Source: Chrysomallon squamiferum (lineage: Eukaryota; Mollusca; Gastropoda; Neomphalida; Peltospiridae). From it: a DNA stretch of 37,500 nt. The stretch covers positions 14,213,106 through 14,250,605 of the forward strand of contig CM022666.1 in NCBI GenBank assembly GCA_012295275.1. Direction: 5' to 3'. A program made the translations under genes and the position numbers. Under the pieces are notes generated by a model that did no database searches, had not been told where the DNA came from, and saw nothing but the letters and a program-made list of their open reading frames with translations. Position 1 is the stretch's first letter. Every line of letters begins with the position of its first letter. This document shows positions 16,607-27,595 of this stretch, in pieces.

Positions 16607-16910
16607 TTTCTTTCTTGATATTTCATTTTACTTTATTTATTACTTTTTTATACTTATTTTTTTTCTAATTGCTTTTGTAACAGATTATGTTACTAACAAA
16701 CAATACTTAAAGAAAAGACAAATGCTATTTCAATTGATGGCGGTAGTAATAATAATCATTTTTTCTTTCTTGACATTTCATTTTATTTTATTTATTACGT
16801 TTTTATACTTTCTTTCCTAATTGCTTTTATAACAGTTCATGTTACTAACAAACAATATTTAAAGAAAACAGAAATGTTAATACAATTGATGGCGGTAGTA
16901 ATAATAATAA
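16607..16910 (+). repeat. Direct tandem duplication of about 150 bp
   Basis: Copy 1 (16607-16755) and copy 2 (16762-16910) share TTTCTTTCTTGAYATTTCAT, GTTACTAACAAACAATA and TTGATGGCGGTAGTAATAAT at offsets of 152-155 bases. They differ by small indels and substitutions. Confidence 0.9.
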
Positions 16911-17460
16911 TAGTAGTAGTAGTAGTAGTAGTAGTAATAGTAGTAGTAGTAGTAGTTTTAGTACTAATAGTATAGTAGTAGTAATAGTATTATTATTAAT
17001 AGTAGTAGTAGTAGTAGTAGTACTAGTAATAGCAGAAATTACAGCAATATTAGTGGTAATAGCAATACTTAGGGTAGAATAGTAGTAGCAGTAATTGTAG
17101 TAGTAGTAATAGCAGTTTTAGTAGTAGTTGTACTAGTGTTTCTAGTGATTATAGTACTAGTAGTAGCTGCAGCAATAGTAGTTATAGTATTACCACTACA
17201 AGTGTTCCTAATACTACTACTTGTGCAGCTACAATCACTACCACTACTGCTATTACTACAACTTCAACTACTACTACAACAAATTTTACTACTACTACTA
17301 CTACAACTTCTTCAACTACGACAACTGGCGCAGATACTACTACTACTACTACTATTACAGTCTCCTCAACTACTACTGCTAGTGCACTACTATTACTACA
17401 ACAACTTCTTCGACGACTACTACTACTATTACAACTACTACTACTGCTACAGCTATTGAC
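16895..17460. repeat. AGT field switching to ACT field (foldback arrangement)
   Basis: From 16895 to about 17200 the plus strand is AGT-rich. After about 17205 it is ACT-rich to 17455. The halves are approximate reverse complements around a centre near 17150-17200. Confidence 0.85.
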
Positions 17461-17567
17461 GTTGCTCCCACAGTGAGCGACACAACGTGTCCTTGTTTAC
17501 GTAACACAACACGACTGAAATATTTACTAAGATTCTAAGTCACTTCAAAATGAGGCGCGGCTTGTTT

Positions 17568-17868
17568 TGAAAGACTACACTAGTTTTGAAAGACTACACT
17601 AGTTTTACACTAGTTTCACTAAGAACAGTTTCTCTGTTACACTGACAGAGCCTGACAACACTTTGAAACTAATACCTGACGTTTTTTTAAACACAGAAAT
17701 AGAAACACACCAAAGAACACTGTCTGAAAATAAACAAGTTAAAACCCCCAAAAATCTTCTGATGTATTAGGCATTTTAATTGTAGACTACGTACATCTCT
17801 CTGTGTGTCTGTTTTATTATATACATATATATATATATATATTTGTGTATATAGGTGTGTATGTACTG

Positions 17869-17917
<49 letters not shown>

Positions 17918-18150
17918 TGTATGTATGTATGTATGTATGTATGTATGTATGTATGTATGTATGTATGTATGTATGTATTTATGTATTTTAGTATTTGAAT
18001 ATTCTCTGTCTTATGTACGTCTGAATAGACTCTGCACACAGACAATATTCGAGAACGCACTGGGACAGGATTACAAATCCATTCACGACCTCACAAACAC
18101 GTCAGATGCCGCTGACGAGACTCGAACATGTGGCACCCATTCACCAGCAG
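17568..18150 (-). mobile_element. Complex dispersed repeat, copy 2 (inverted; B, CATA array, A)
   Basis: Read on the minus strand, part B (18150 to about 18000) has GAATGGGTGCC, GTTCGAGTCTC and GTCAGCGGCATCTGA. Next comes an AT- and TACA-type tract (17978 to 17820), then part A (17820 to 17568) with AGATGTACGTAG, AGACAGTGTTCTTTG and doubled ACTAGTGTAGTCTTT. It matches copy 1 at 11.8-12.3 kb but in different order around the microsatellite. Confidence 0.8.
17822..17990. repeat. AT and GTAT microsatellites
   Basis: AT runs at 17824-17841 and 17869-17890 are followed by about 23 copies of GTAT to 17980. Confidence 0.95.
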
Positions 18151-18595
18151 TCCGAAGACTTATTTATATAAATATACGAATGTATGTATACATGCATGAT
18201 GGAATGTATTTAGTTTTGTATTATATTCAGGTGTATAATAGTTATATAAGTATATATGCATGCATGTCCGTACGTCCGTATGTCTCTATGTGTCTGTGTG
18301 TGTGCATGCTCCTGTGTGAGTGAAGCAGTGTAAAATATGAATATCGTACGGAGGAAAGGATGAGATGAATGGAAGTTAAGCTGACACATCGAGTGACTTG
18401 TTTACTTGAAACACGAGATGTTACTGATAGTTATGCAGCGGTCATTGCTGGGTAGATTATCACCTGAATTATAATTACTGACCATTCACGAAGTAACGAT
18501 ATTTAGCTGGTAATAAACACTTAACAAATTCACTACAAAACAAAATATTCTTCAGAAAACTGAAAAGATTTGTGAGATTAATCTTGTTATGTATT
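18151..18595. other. Unique sequence
   Basis: GTATG-rich to 18320, then about 250 bases of non-repetitive sequence in which I recognise no gene. Confidence 0.45.
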
Positions 18596-18930
18596 TTATT
18601 TTTTTTATTTTATTTTATTTTATTTTATTACATTTATTTATTTATTAATGTCACTTTTAATCTAGATCCTTCTAGAAAGCCTCGTTTCAAGACAAACTAC
18701 AAGTAGGACATTAATAATTCCGTATTTGTTCAGTTTGTATCATATTCAGTGGAGATGGAGAAATTACCGATTTTATTATTTATTTATTTATTTATTTACT
18801 TACTTACTCACTTATTTATTTGTTTATTTATTTATTTATTTGTTTGTTTGTTTGACATATGCATGTATATGGATATATTTATGTATGTGTGAATGTGTAT
18901 GCATATATATATATATATATTTATGTATGT
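18596..18930. repeat. TTTTA, TTTA, TTTG and AT arrays
   Basis: TTTTA repeats at 18597-18630, TTTA/CTTA repeats at 18774-18838, TTTG at 18838-18854, AT repeats at 18903-18920. Confidence 0.9.
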
Positions 18931-18931
18931 A

Positions 18932-19550
18932 TTAGTAGTAGTAGTATTTGTGGTTGAAATAATAATGGTAAAAATGTTATTGGCAGTTTTCTGGTATACG
19001 TAGTAGTAGTAGTAGTAGTTGTTGTTGTTGTAGTAATAGTATTAATAGTAGTAGTAGCAGAAGCAGAGAGAGGAGTGGTAGTCACATTGGCAATTTTGGA
19101 AATCATGATATAAGTGATATTGTCAGCAGTAGTAGTAGTAATAGTAGTAGTAGTAGTAGTAGTACTAGCACTTGTTGCAGTAATATCAGTAGTAATGATA
19201 CAATAGTAGTTGTTGTTGAAATAGCTGGAGTAGTAGTAGTGGCTGTACTAGTTTTAGTAATTGTTATAGTAATAATAGTAGCAGTAGTAATCATAGTGGT
19301 AATAGTTAAAATAATAGTAGCAGTAGTTATAACAGTAATAACAGTAATAGTAGTAATAGTTACAGTAGTAGTAGTAGTAGTTATAGTAGCGGTTAAAATA
19401 GTAGTAATAGTAGTGGTAGTAGTAATAAACATACTTGTAGCAACAGCAATTACAGTAATAACTATAGTACCAGTACTATTAGTATAGCTGAAATAGTTGT
19501 AGTAATAAAAGTAGAAGTATTAGTAGTAATGGCAGTAGTAGTAGTTGTTG
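18932..19550 (+). repeat. AGT-type triplet field
   Basis: More than 600 bases of AGT/AAT/CAG triplets with interruptions, clean AGT at 18999-19018 and 19126-19165. The strand sense (AGT on plus) is opposite to the ACT fields at 24.8-26.2 kb. Confidence 0.9.
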
Positions 19551-20005
19551 TTGTGAAAGAGTTGAAGACGTTGATGAATATTACTGTGTTATTCTTCGTT
19601 CTTTGCTTCCAAATTAATCCCCGATTTCTTATTAATTAGTTGTTCTGTGGTTTCGAATCCTCTACCCAGGGGCGGGTACAAAAAATCAAGGGAGGTCAAG
19701 AAGTTCTGGGCAAAAAGGGCAATCTTCATTTCGCTCAAAGCTAAAGGACCCACCTTTGGTAAAGCTCGAGATTTGCTAAGGGGAGGTAATTTAGAATGTT
19801 GTAAAAAAAAAAACTTGACTAGATTTAGTTGTTTAAGTTTCAGTGGTGATAATCTTTGTATGAAATTTCTTTTGAATTAAGTCATTTACATAATATCGTT
19901 AACTTGATCATCAGTTATCTCCCTTTGATGTGGAATTAAATTTGGTCAAAGCGATGAATGTTGGTTAACTGTGATTTTAGCTAATAGTATTATATCCACG
20001 ATTAT
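19551..20005. other. Non-repetitive sequence
   Basis: Contains CAGGGGCGG at 19670 and TTATCTCCC at 19915-19923, the latter also forming the arms of the 7334 palindrome. A 77-codon open frame at 19647-19880 shows no domain I know and is not called a gene. Confidence 0.45.
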
Positions 20006-20006
20006 A

Positions 20007-20331
20007 TGCAACTGAAATTAATATGTTAATAACAAAGTACTGAGTTAATATTGTTACATAGATTTGTTAATTAATATTAGCACCAAGCGGTCGGTGATAC
20101 TGGCTTATGAATATTAATCAAACATTTTTAAATATAGTTTTAAATCCGTTATAATAATCAGCGAGTTCAGTGCACATGCAATGCTTAGTAACTGTAACTG
20201 AAATTAATGTGTTAAATTGAAATTGTTACTTAAGTTTATTAATTAATATTAGTTCGCAGGACGCTGGCAATAGGTTTATCAGCATTAGTCGTGAGTTTTC
20301 AGATATAGTTTTAACTCTGTAATAACAATTT
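20007..20331 (+). repeat. Diverged direct duplication of about 150 bp
   Basis: ACTGAAATTAAT recurs at 20011 and 20197, TTAATTAATATTAG follows in each copy, and ATATAGTTTTAA recurs at 20132 and 20303. Offsets fall from 186 to 171 bases, so indels have accumulated. Confidence 0.75.
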
Positions 20332-20444
20332 TATTGTTCTTGTTGTTGTGGTTGTTTCTTTCGTCTGTCTGTTTTAACGAGATATAACGTCGTAGCTGTT
20401 GTTACAACGTAGGCCTTGTTATTTTTTATAACAAAAACAACAGT

Positions 20445-20462
20445 AATAATAATAATAATAAT

Positions 20463-20530
<68 letters not shown>

Positions 20531-20535
20531 TGTTA
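20445..20535. repeat. AAT array
   Basis: About 28 AAT units with one interruption at 20461. Confidence 0.95.
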
Positions 20536-20830
20536 TTGTTAAAAATTGGATTGAAATGACATGACATTTTAATAAAATCTGCAATCAGGACCCAACATTA
20601 GACTTTTTTAAATGTTAAGCTACACAACATCAGACTATTTCTTTCTACTTGCACTGAACATTAATTACAGAATAAAGATACTTGAAAAATGATATTAATT
20701 AAATATTTATCTGCCAGAGATCGTCTGCAGCAAGCAGGAAAAGCGATAGAGAGAGAAAAATAATAATAATAAAAAAAAGAAAAAAAAAAATTAAAAAGAA
20801 AGAAGAATTATTGTAAATCATTCGCAGATT
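20536..20830. other. AT-rich unique sequence
   Basis: No feature recognised; an A-rich segment at 20755-20810. Confidence 0.45.
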
Positions 20831-21430
20831 TCGTGTTTCATCGATCGATTTTACTTCTTCTGTTTGTTGCGCAATTTAATTTTGAAAACTGTATCCTCAA
20901 AATGCCAGCGAGCCTGTTCTTTCTGCCGTTGTATTTCCGCCCCTGTCGGTAACCAATTTGCATCCGCTTTACTTTTACAAAGAGAAATATTTACAGAACA
21001 TGAATCTGCTTGTTTGCTTAGATTAATTACGTTTATTTGCCTTCACTAATACTTTTTTTTTTTTTCTCTCTCTCTCTCTCTCTCTCTTCCTTTGTTCCTT
21101 TTTCTCTCTTAATCTTATGCGTTTTTACTTCTCAGCCCACTCACTGCTGCAATTATGAGAGCCTCCTTTTCATTGGCTCGTGGCGAAGCAGACGATAACA
21201 GCGGCAAAGACTAAGAGGCGAAACGAAGTTAATTGAACGATGATAACCGTTGGGGATGCACTCTTGTTCGGTTGTTAATGCAAATAATGATAGGTGATCA
21301 GTGTTTACAGTCGCAGAATTGACATTCGTGACGGAAGTACGAATCAAGTAATGTGCGTAGCCTTCGTCGGTTGAAGGTCTTCGTCTTATTTCGTTGATCA
21401 CCTTGGAAAAGCTCGAAGATTTTTAATTCG
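20831..21430. promoter_or_regulatory. Unique island with two POU octamers, a candidate regulatory element
   Basis: A perfect octamer lies in each orientation: ATTTGCAT at 20956-20963 and ATGCAAAT at 21278-21285. Nearby are Sox-like ACAAAG, Fox-like GTTTATTTG and TGTTTACAG, and ATTGGC. Complexity is higher than in the flanks, and a TC run at 21065-21087 splits the island. Open frames in it lack recognisable domains. Function is inferred from motif content only. Confidence 0.3.
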
Positions 21431-21511
21431 GTAAGCAGTTGCGTTAATTAAGAGTTTTATTTATAACACTTCTGTGTTTAGTTTCAGTTTTATTTACGTA
21501 TTTATCTATTA

Positions 21512-21518
<7 letters not shown>

Positions 21519-21545
<27 letters not shown>

Positions 21546-21735
21546 GTTGTTGTTTTTATTATGATTAGTATTATGATTATTATTATTATCATCACCATCA
21601 TCATCATTATTATAACTATTTTATTATTGCTGTTGTTGCTGTTTATGATGTTATTTATTCAATATAAATATTATGGTTAGGAACAGCAGCAGCAGCAACA
21701 AAAATAACAACAGTAATATTAATAATAGTAAAAAC
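21519..21735. repeat. ATT/GTT/ATC and CAG triplet field
   Basis: ATT repeats at 21519-21544, ATC near 21590-21608, and CAG units at 21685-21700. Confidence 0.85.
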
Positions 21736-22355
21736 AATATGAATGAAGGGATTACAGTTTAAAGTTACAGTTTGTTTAATGTTAAACAAAAAGAAAAAAA
21801 TATATTATATATCTTTCAATTTTTTTTTTTCTGTCTGCCCGTCTTTTTCTTAGAGTGCTGGTTTCAGGTAGCAGTTAGTAAATCCGTACGGAGAGTCAAG
21901 TTTCAAATTATTTTATTTTACAAACATTTCAGGTTTTCATATTGTAATTTAATTGTCGACGCCAGTGTGAAGGTTAGTCTTATCAGAACACGAATAAATA
22001 AAATAAAAATATATAAACTTTTGACAACCAAATATCTCCTGACCCGTTTCCAGAACTAATCAATACTAATATGACAAGAATGAAATATGCGATTTTGCGA
22101 TTATCACATAAAATATCTGGGAGACAGTGGTGCGTGCTGTCCTGTGGGAGATTATCGGGGCTCTGAGCTAGTGTTTGGAAAGCTAGATTAAATCTGATGT
22201 GGGCGGTTAGACGAAAAGTCAGAAGGTCAGAAAGGGATTGATGATAACGTTTTTTTGTCTGCTAACGTTAATTTGTGATTTTAGTTTTAGAGAGAACATT
22301 TGTCACTCGTATAGAACTATAGATAGTTTATAACTCTTCAGATACTGAATAAAGA
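21736..22355. other. Unique sequence
   Basis: A 95-codon open frame (21772-22059) shows no family features. No gene supported. Confidence 0.45.
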
Positions 22356-22760
22356 TGTAGTAGTATTAATAGCAGTAGTGGTAGTCGTGGTGGTAGTAGT
22401 AGTGGGAGTAAAGTTAATAGTTAAAGTAGTAGTGATGCTGTAGTCGTGGTGGTAGTAGTAATAGCAGTATAAATGTAGCAGTCGTTGTTGTAGTAGCAGT
22501 AGTTGTAGCAGTGAGTGATAGTTAAAGTGATAGGTAGAAGCAACTATAGTAACAGTAATAGAAACTTTTAGTAATAGTAGTAGTATTAGTAGTAGGAGTA
22601 GTAGGAGTAGTAGGAGTAATAGTAGTAGTAGTAGTAGCAGCAGTAGTAGCAGTAGTAGTAGTAGACGTATTAGTACTAATAACAGTAGTAGTACTGGTAC
22701 CAGTAGTATCAAATCAGCAGTGGTTGTGGTTATGGTTGTTGCTGTTGTTGTCGTCATCGT
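22356..22760 (+). repeat. AGT-type triplet field
   Basis: AGT, GTG and AAT triplets, clean AGT at about 22619-22637, ending in GTT at 22735-22752. Confidence 0.9.
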
Positions 22761-23340
22761 TACTGAGTCTGTTTTGATTTGGTAATGATGTAGAAGCCAG
22801 ACACTGAAACCTCAGTTTAGTGTTTTCCTAAACAAACGTTTCTCAACATCACCGGCTTCAGTAATAAGTTTAACAAGTCTCAATACATTTTCTCTCTTGT
22901 GGCTTTAGAACAAATGTCTGAAACGAGAGGGGGGGGGACACGAAATAAAGCTTCCTTTGCTTACAGATTAAGTTATTTACGAATCTCTTTCTGTTCCGAA
23001 CGTGTATGAGTAAAAAACGTTTATGAGTAGGTGTATAATATTATTATTATTACAGCTAACAGATATGTGAAGGTCGTGGAATGGCGACAGCTGGCTCATT
23101 TTCTGATATCAGCATGAAATACACTCACGCTCAGATACGCACACGCACACATAAAAATGCGCACTCGAACACTTGTATATACATACTCATATACTGACAC
23201 ATGCAGGATACTAGGTAATGAAGAAAAGTATATTAGTTTGACTACAAATCGTGAAAGCTATGGCTTGTCATCAGTTATTTATCTATTTCCTTTCACAAGT
23301 GATGTTTTGTCTTCGATATACATAAAGGTTAATAACAATA
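22761..23340. other. Unique sequence
   Basis: No gene recognised; a G9 run at 22930-22938 and a short ATT run at 23040-23052. Confidence 0.45.
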
Positions 23341-23420
23341 ATTCCAGTAATTATAAATAATAATATTAAATAAATAAATTAAATAGTAGTAATAGTAATA
23401 GTAATGATAATATTAATAAC

Positions 23421-23460
<40 letters not shown>

Positions 23461-23513
23461 GTAGTAATAATAATAATAATAATAATAAGTAATAATTATA
23501 ATAATAATAATAA

Positions 23514-23561
<48 letters not shown>

Positions 23562-23580
23562 TAATAATAATAATAATAAT
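23341..23580. repeat. AAT and AGT arrays
   Basis: AGT/AAT units at 23385-23402, then AAT repeats with few breaks from 23420 to 23580. Confidence 0.95.
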
Positions 23581-24800
23581 TCCACGTCGACGATGTTTTG
23601 CAAGTCCTACGTCCAGGATTTGCCTCTGAAATCCTGCTAAAGATCTTATCAAACAAATGTGAGACCAAATTATCTCTCGTTTATTTGTATCTAACATTTT
23701 CAAACACTAATCCTGCCTTCACCAAACAACATAACGCACGTGATCCTGTGCACCGTGCTCAGTGCTCATTGAATGTATTTAATTAATCGTCCCAGAGCAC
23801 ATTTACGCATAGAATAAGAAGGTGAATAAACATAATTTCTATCAATGTTTAAAAGAAAAGACAGTAAGTAATAAGATTTCCTATAATAGACAAAAAGAAA
23901 ACTTCTAATAAAATCTTTATGCAGATCCATCTGATTAGATATGTAAGAGTACATCAGAGTTTTATTTTACTTATTAATTTTACAGTTTCCTATTATGGCT
24001 GATGTAAATAAACCATAGTGTAATAGCCAGATTTTCTGGGAGTGTTTTTTTTCTATCTTTTTATGCATACATATATACATACGTATATATACGCATACAC
24101 ATACACACCCACAAACAAACACACACACATAAAATCACTTTTAAAAAATTCATCTCTTAAATTACACATTTCTTCAACGATAAATATTTTTGTTATGATT
24201 TTAGTCAACTATCTAAGATACGCTTAGGTTCAGTGAAGGTTCAAGCACGTTTGTAATGCGCTCTTTATGGATGAAAATTCCTGCAGTTAGAGCAGAAAAG
24301 TGTATACGTGTATACCTGTGTATATTGAGAACACTTCATTTAACACAATAATAAGAACGAGGAAGTAACCATTGTTGTCATTACAATGATAATATTTTAA
24401 TATTATATACTATAAAAAAAATATATATTTAATACGTTGACTTTATTTGATATTAAAAATGAAAACAGATATTGTTACTGATCAGAAATTTAATCGGCAT
24501 CTTCGAAGTTTGAAATTTATATCACATGGAAAGAGAGATAACGCATTTTGTATAAGTTTAAAAAAAAAAATAACAGAAAAAAGAAAAGAAATTAGTATTA
24601 ATAAAAGTTAATAACAAAATAGTTACACAGATACAGTATGTGTATCCGATGAGGTAAGCTAACATACACAGTAGTGTGGGAGTGTGGTCCATCCACCCAA
24701 ACAAAGCGCCACCTATCGTGCATTTGTGAATTACGGTAAGCATCAACTATTCCTAAGGTGATCAAGCGTTGGCTTCAGACCTAAAGAAAGAAAGAAAAAA
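23581..24800. other. AT-rich unique stretch
   Basis: About 1.2 kb without a supported gene. It includes CATA-like repeats at 24065-24130 and an A run at 24560-24570. Confidence 0.5.
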
Positions 24801-24805
24801 TAAAG

Positions 24806-25165
24806 AATGTTATTACTGCTACTACTATTGCTTCTGCTAAAACTACAACTACTACTACTAATGATGTTACTATTACTATTATTACTGCTACTATCACTAC
24901 TACTGCTGCCACCGTTACTACTACTACTACCACTACTACTACTACTTCACTACTACTTCATACTACTTTTGCAGCTTATTCTATATCGTTACTCCTACTG
25001 CTACCATTAAGTAACACCTTACTATAACTTCCTTTACTGTTTCTGCTAATACTACTTCTGCTGTTACTAGTGGCTAATTGTTACTGTTGCTGTTATCATT
25101 AGTGCTACTAGTTTCTTTTGCTATATCGTCTGCTGGTCCTAATATTACTAATTCTACTATTACTG
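24806..25165 (+). repeat. ACT-type triplet field
   Basis: ACT, ATT and GCT triplets with interruptions; clean ACT at 24849-24861 and 24918-24945. It leads into the minisatellite. Confidence 0.9.
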
Positions 25166-25171
25166 TTACCG

Positions 25172-26241
25172 TTTCTGCAACCTTTATTACTATAATTACT
25201 ACTTTTACTATTACTATTACCGTTTCTGCAACCTTTATTACTATAATTACTACTTCTATTATTACTATTACCGTTTCTGCAACCTTTATTACTACTTCTA
25301 CTATTACCGTTACCGTTTCTGCAACCTTTATTACTTTTGTTACTACTTCTACTATTACTATTACCGTTTCTCAACCTTTATTACTTTTATTACTATTTCT
25401 ACTATTACCGTTACCGTTTCTGCAACCTTTATTACTACTTCTACTATTACCGTTACCGATTCTGCAACCTTTATTACTATTATTACTACTTCTACTATTA
25501 CCGTTACCGTTTCTGCAACCTTTATTACTACTTCTACTATTACCGTTACCGTTTCTGCAACCTTTATTACTATTATTACTACTTCTACTATTACTGTTAC
25601 CGTTTCTGCAACCTTTATTACTATTATTACTACTTCTACTATTACTGTTACCGTTTCTGCAACCTTTATTACTACTTCTACTATTACTATTACCGTTTCT
25701 GCAACCTTTATTACTACTTCTACTATTACCGTTACCGTTTCTGCAACCTTTATTACTATTATTACTACTTCTACTATTACTATTACCGTTTCTGCGACCT
25801 TTATTACTATTATTACTACTTCTACTATTACTATTACCGTTTCTGCAACCTTTATTACTTTTATTACTACTTCTACTATTACTATTACCGTTTCTGCAAC
25901 CTTTATTACTATTATTACTACTTCTACTATTACTATTACCGTTTCTGCAACCTTTATTACTTTTATTACTACTTCTACTATTACTATTACCGTTTCTGCG
26001 ACCTTTATTACTATTATTACTACTTCTACTATTACTATTACCGTTTCTGCAACCTTTATTACTTTTATTACTACTTCTACTATTACTGTTACCGTTTCTG
26101 CAACCTTTATTACTATTATTACTACTTCTACTATTACCGTTTCTACAACCTTTATTACTATTATTACTACTTCTACTATTACTATTACCGTTTCTGCAAC
26201 CTTTATCACTATTATTACTACCATTACCCTTGTTACTACTA
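25172..26241 (+). repeat. Minisatellite of 22 monomers, 51 and 42 bp, with higher-order pattern
   Basis: The word TTTCTGCAACCTTTATTACT marks each monomer. Starts are 25172, 25223, 25274, 25316, 25367, 25417, 25459, 25510, 25552, 25603, 25654, 25696, 25738, 25789, 25840, 25891, 25942, 25993, 26044, 26095, 26140 and 26191. Most units are 51 bases; 42-base units lack nine. One 50-base unit lost a G (CTCAACC), and one is 45. Open frames in both directions, up to 435 codons, result from stop-free units of length divisible by three and are not proteins. Confidence 0.97.
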
Positions 26242-26409
26242 GTACCACTCATAATGACACTTATAGTCATCTTCCAGCTATTGCTACACCTACCAACTAA
26301 TATAGATTTTAAAAATCAATCGAGAATAATTCTAGATATCTTTACCTTCTTTCGAGAATCGCCTATCACGTTACTGTCTTTTTAGAAAGTGCTTAATGCC
26401 AAAGTTTAC
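26242..26409. other. Unique sequence after the minisatellite
   Basis: Non-repetitive. On the minus strand the candidate exon's open frame continues to a stop near 26371. Confidence 0.4.
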
Positions 26410-26601
26410 CATCTGCATTCCAAAGAGCAGCGAGTTGGGGATGTCGCAGTAAAATTGCCGCGGGTTCTTCTCGTCCAAACTGTTGTAGCTGTCCCACTGA
26501 CTTTTATCCCGAAGAAAAATGACTTCTTGCAAATCACATCTCTTTATTTTCCAGCTGTTAACGAGCAGGCTGGCATACAAATGTGTCATTTGAATCCTCG
26601 G
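26410..26601 (-). CDS. Candidate internal exon of an unidentified minus-strand gene
   Basis: On the minus strand an open frame of 64 codons is bounded by AG (just before 26601) and GT (26409-26408, GCAGATG|gtaaac), with phase 0 at both ends. A second acceptor, TTAACAG, would start it at 26554. Translation begins PRIQMTHLYASLLVNSWKIK and includes DKSQWDSYNSLDEKNPRQFY and CDIPNSLLFGMQM. Composition is protein-like, and many codons end in C or G, unlike the AT-rich surroundings. I do not recognise the family. A plus-strand frame (26389-26625) is also open, so the strand is not certain. It may be an exon, a pseudogene fragment or chance. Confidence 0.33.
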
Positions 26602-26629
26602 CTGCTAATAAAATGGCATTGTTAATTTT

Positions 26630-26643
26630 TTTAATTTTTTTAA

Positions 26644-26674
<31 letters not shown>

Positions 26675-26804
26675 ATAGAGAAGTGTGAGATTTTTTTTTT
26701 TTTGGTATGTCATTCTTATTTATGTTATTTTATTTTATTTTATTTTATTTTATTTTATTTTATTTTATTTTTTTATTTTATTTTATTTTATTTTATTTTA
26801 TTTA

Positions 26805-26891
<87 letters not shown>

Positions 26892-27035
26892 GTTGTTGGT
26901 GGTGGTGGTGGTAGTGGTGATGTTGGTGCTTCTGCTTTTTCAGTCGCTGTTGCTGGTAGTAATATTCGTAATAGAAGAAGACGTGGTGGTAGTAGTACTA
27001 GCAGCAGAAGCAATAATCGCAGTAATACTGAAAAC
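26630..27035. repeat. Poly(T), TTTTA, ATT and GTG/AGT tracts
   Basis: T runs at 26645-26670 and 26691-26703, TTTTA repeats at 26725-26804, ATT repeats at 26806-26890, then GTT/GTG/AGT triplets. Confidence 0.95.
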
Positions 27036-27317
27036 AGAAGACTACAGTGAAAAAAAAACAATATTTTTAAAGAAACAAACGTGTAGGGAGTGAACGATAT
27101 CCTACATTCCAAAACACACAATTTAGGAAATAGGAATTACAACCTTCTTAAATAATCTGTCTATTTCAAACTGAAATTACATATCAGAGAAAAACAAATT
27201 ATTCAAAGACAAATTTTTAGTGCAATAACTGATTTTGACAAATGTGTTGTTGTTTTTTAAAATCAAAGAAACTGTGGACGTTTTAAAATAAAGATTAAAT
27301 AAATAAATAAATAAATA

Positions 27318-27348
<31 letters not shown>

Positions 27349-27595
27349 AAAAGAAAGAAAAGTTGTCTGTCATTTCGCATAAGACTGATCATTAATATTT
27401 CTTTATAAAGATACGCATGAGTAGACACCATCATTTAAAGTTGGTTTTATTTCATTTTATTACACTGCTGCAGGTTCATCACAGCACCTTCTATTACAAT
27501 ACCACTTTTATTACATTTCTTCTTCTTCTTCTTTTTTTTTAATTTTATTTATTTCTTCCTTTCCTCAACATCTCTCTTCCTTAACGATTAACAAT
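27036..27595. other. AT-rich unique sequence with AAAT and CAAT repeats
   Basis: AAAT at 27297-27320 passes into CAAT at 27320-27342. No gene seen. Confidence 0.5.

Noticed and set aside
19640-19670. TTTCGAATCC as a tRNA B box
   Set aside because: The surrounding bases do not fold into a T arm, and no A box lies at the right distance.
19669-20945. CAGGGGCGGG and CCGCCCCTG as ends of a hAT-type element
   Set aside because: Only about nine bases match and the 8-base flanks (CCTCTACC versus TCGGTAAC) are not a target duplication.
25078-26385. 435-codon open frame, plus 295-301-codon frames on both strands
   Set aside because: Stop-free only because the minisatellite units are mostly multiples of three; Leu/Tyr or Ser/Asn low-complexity translation with no domain.
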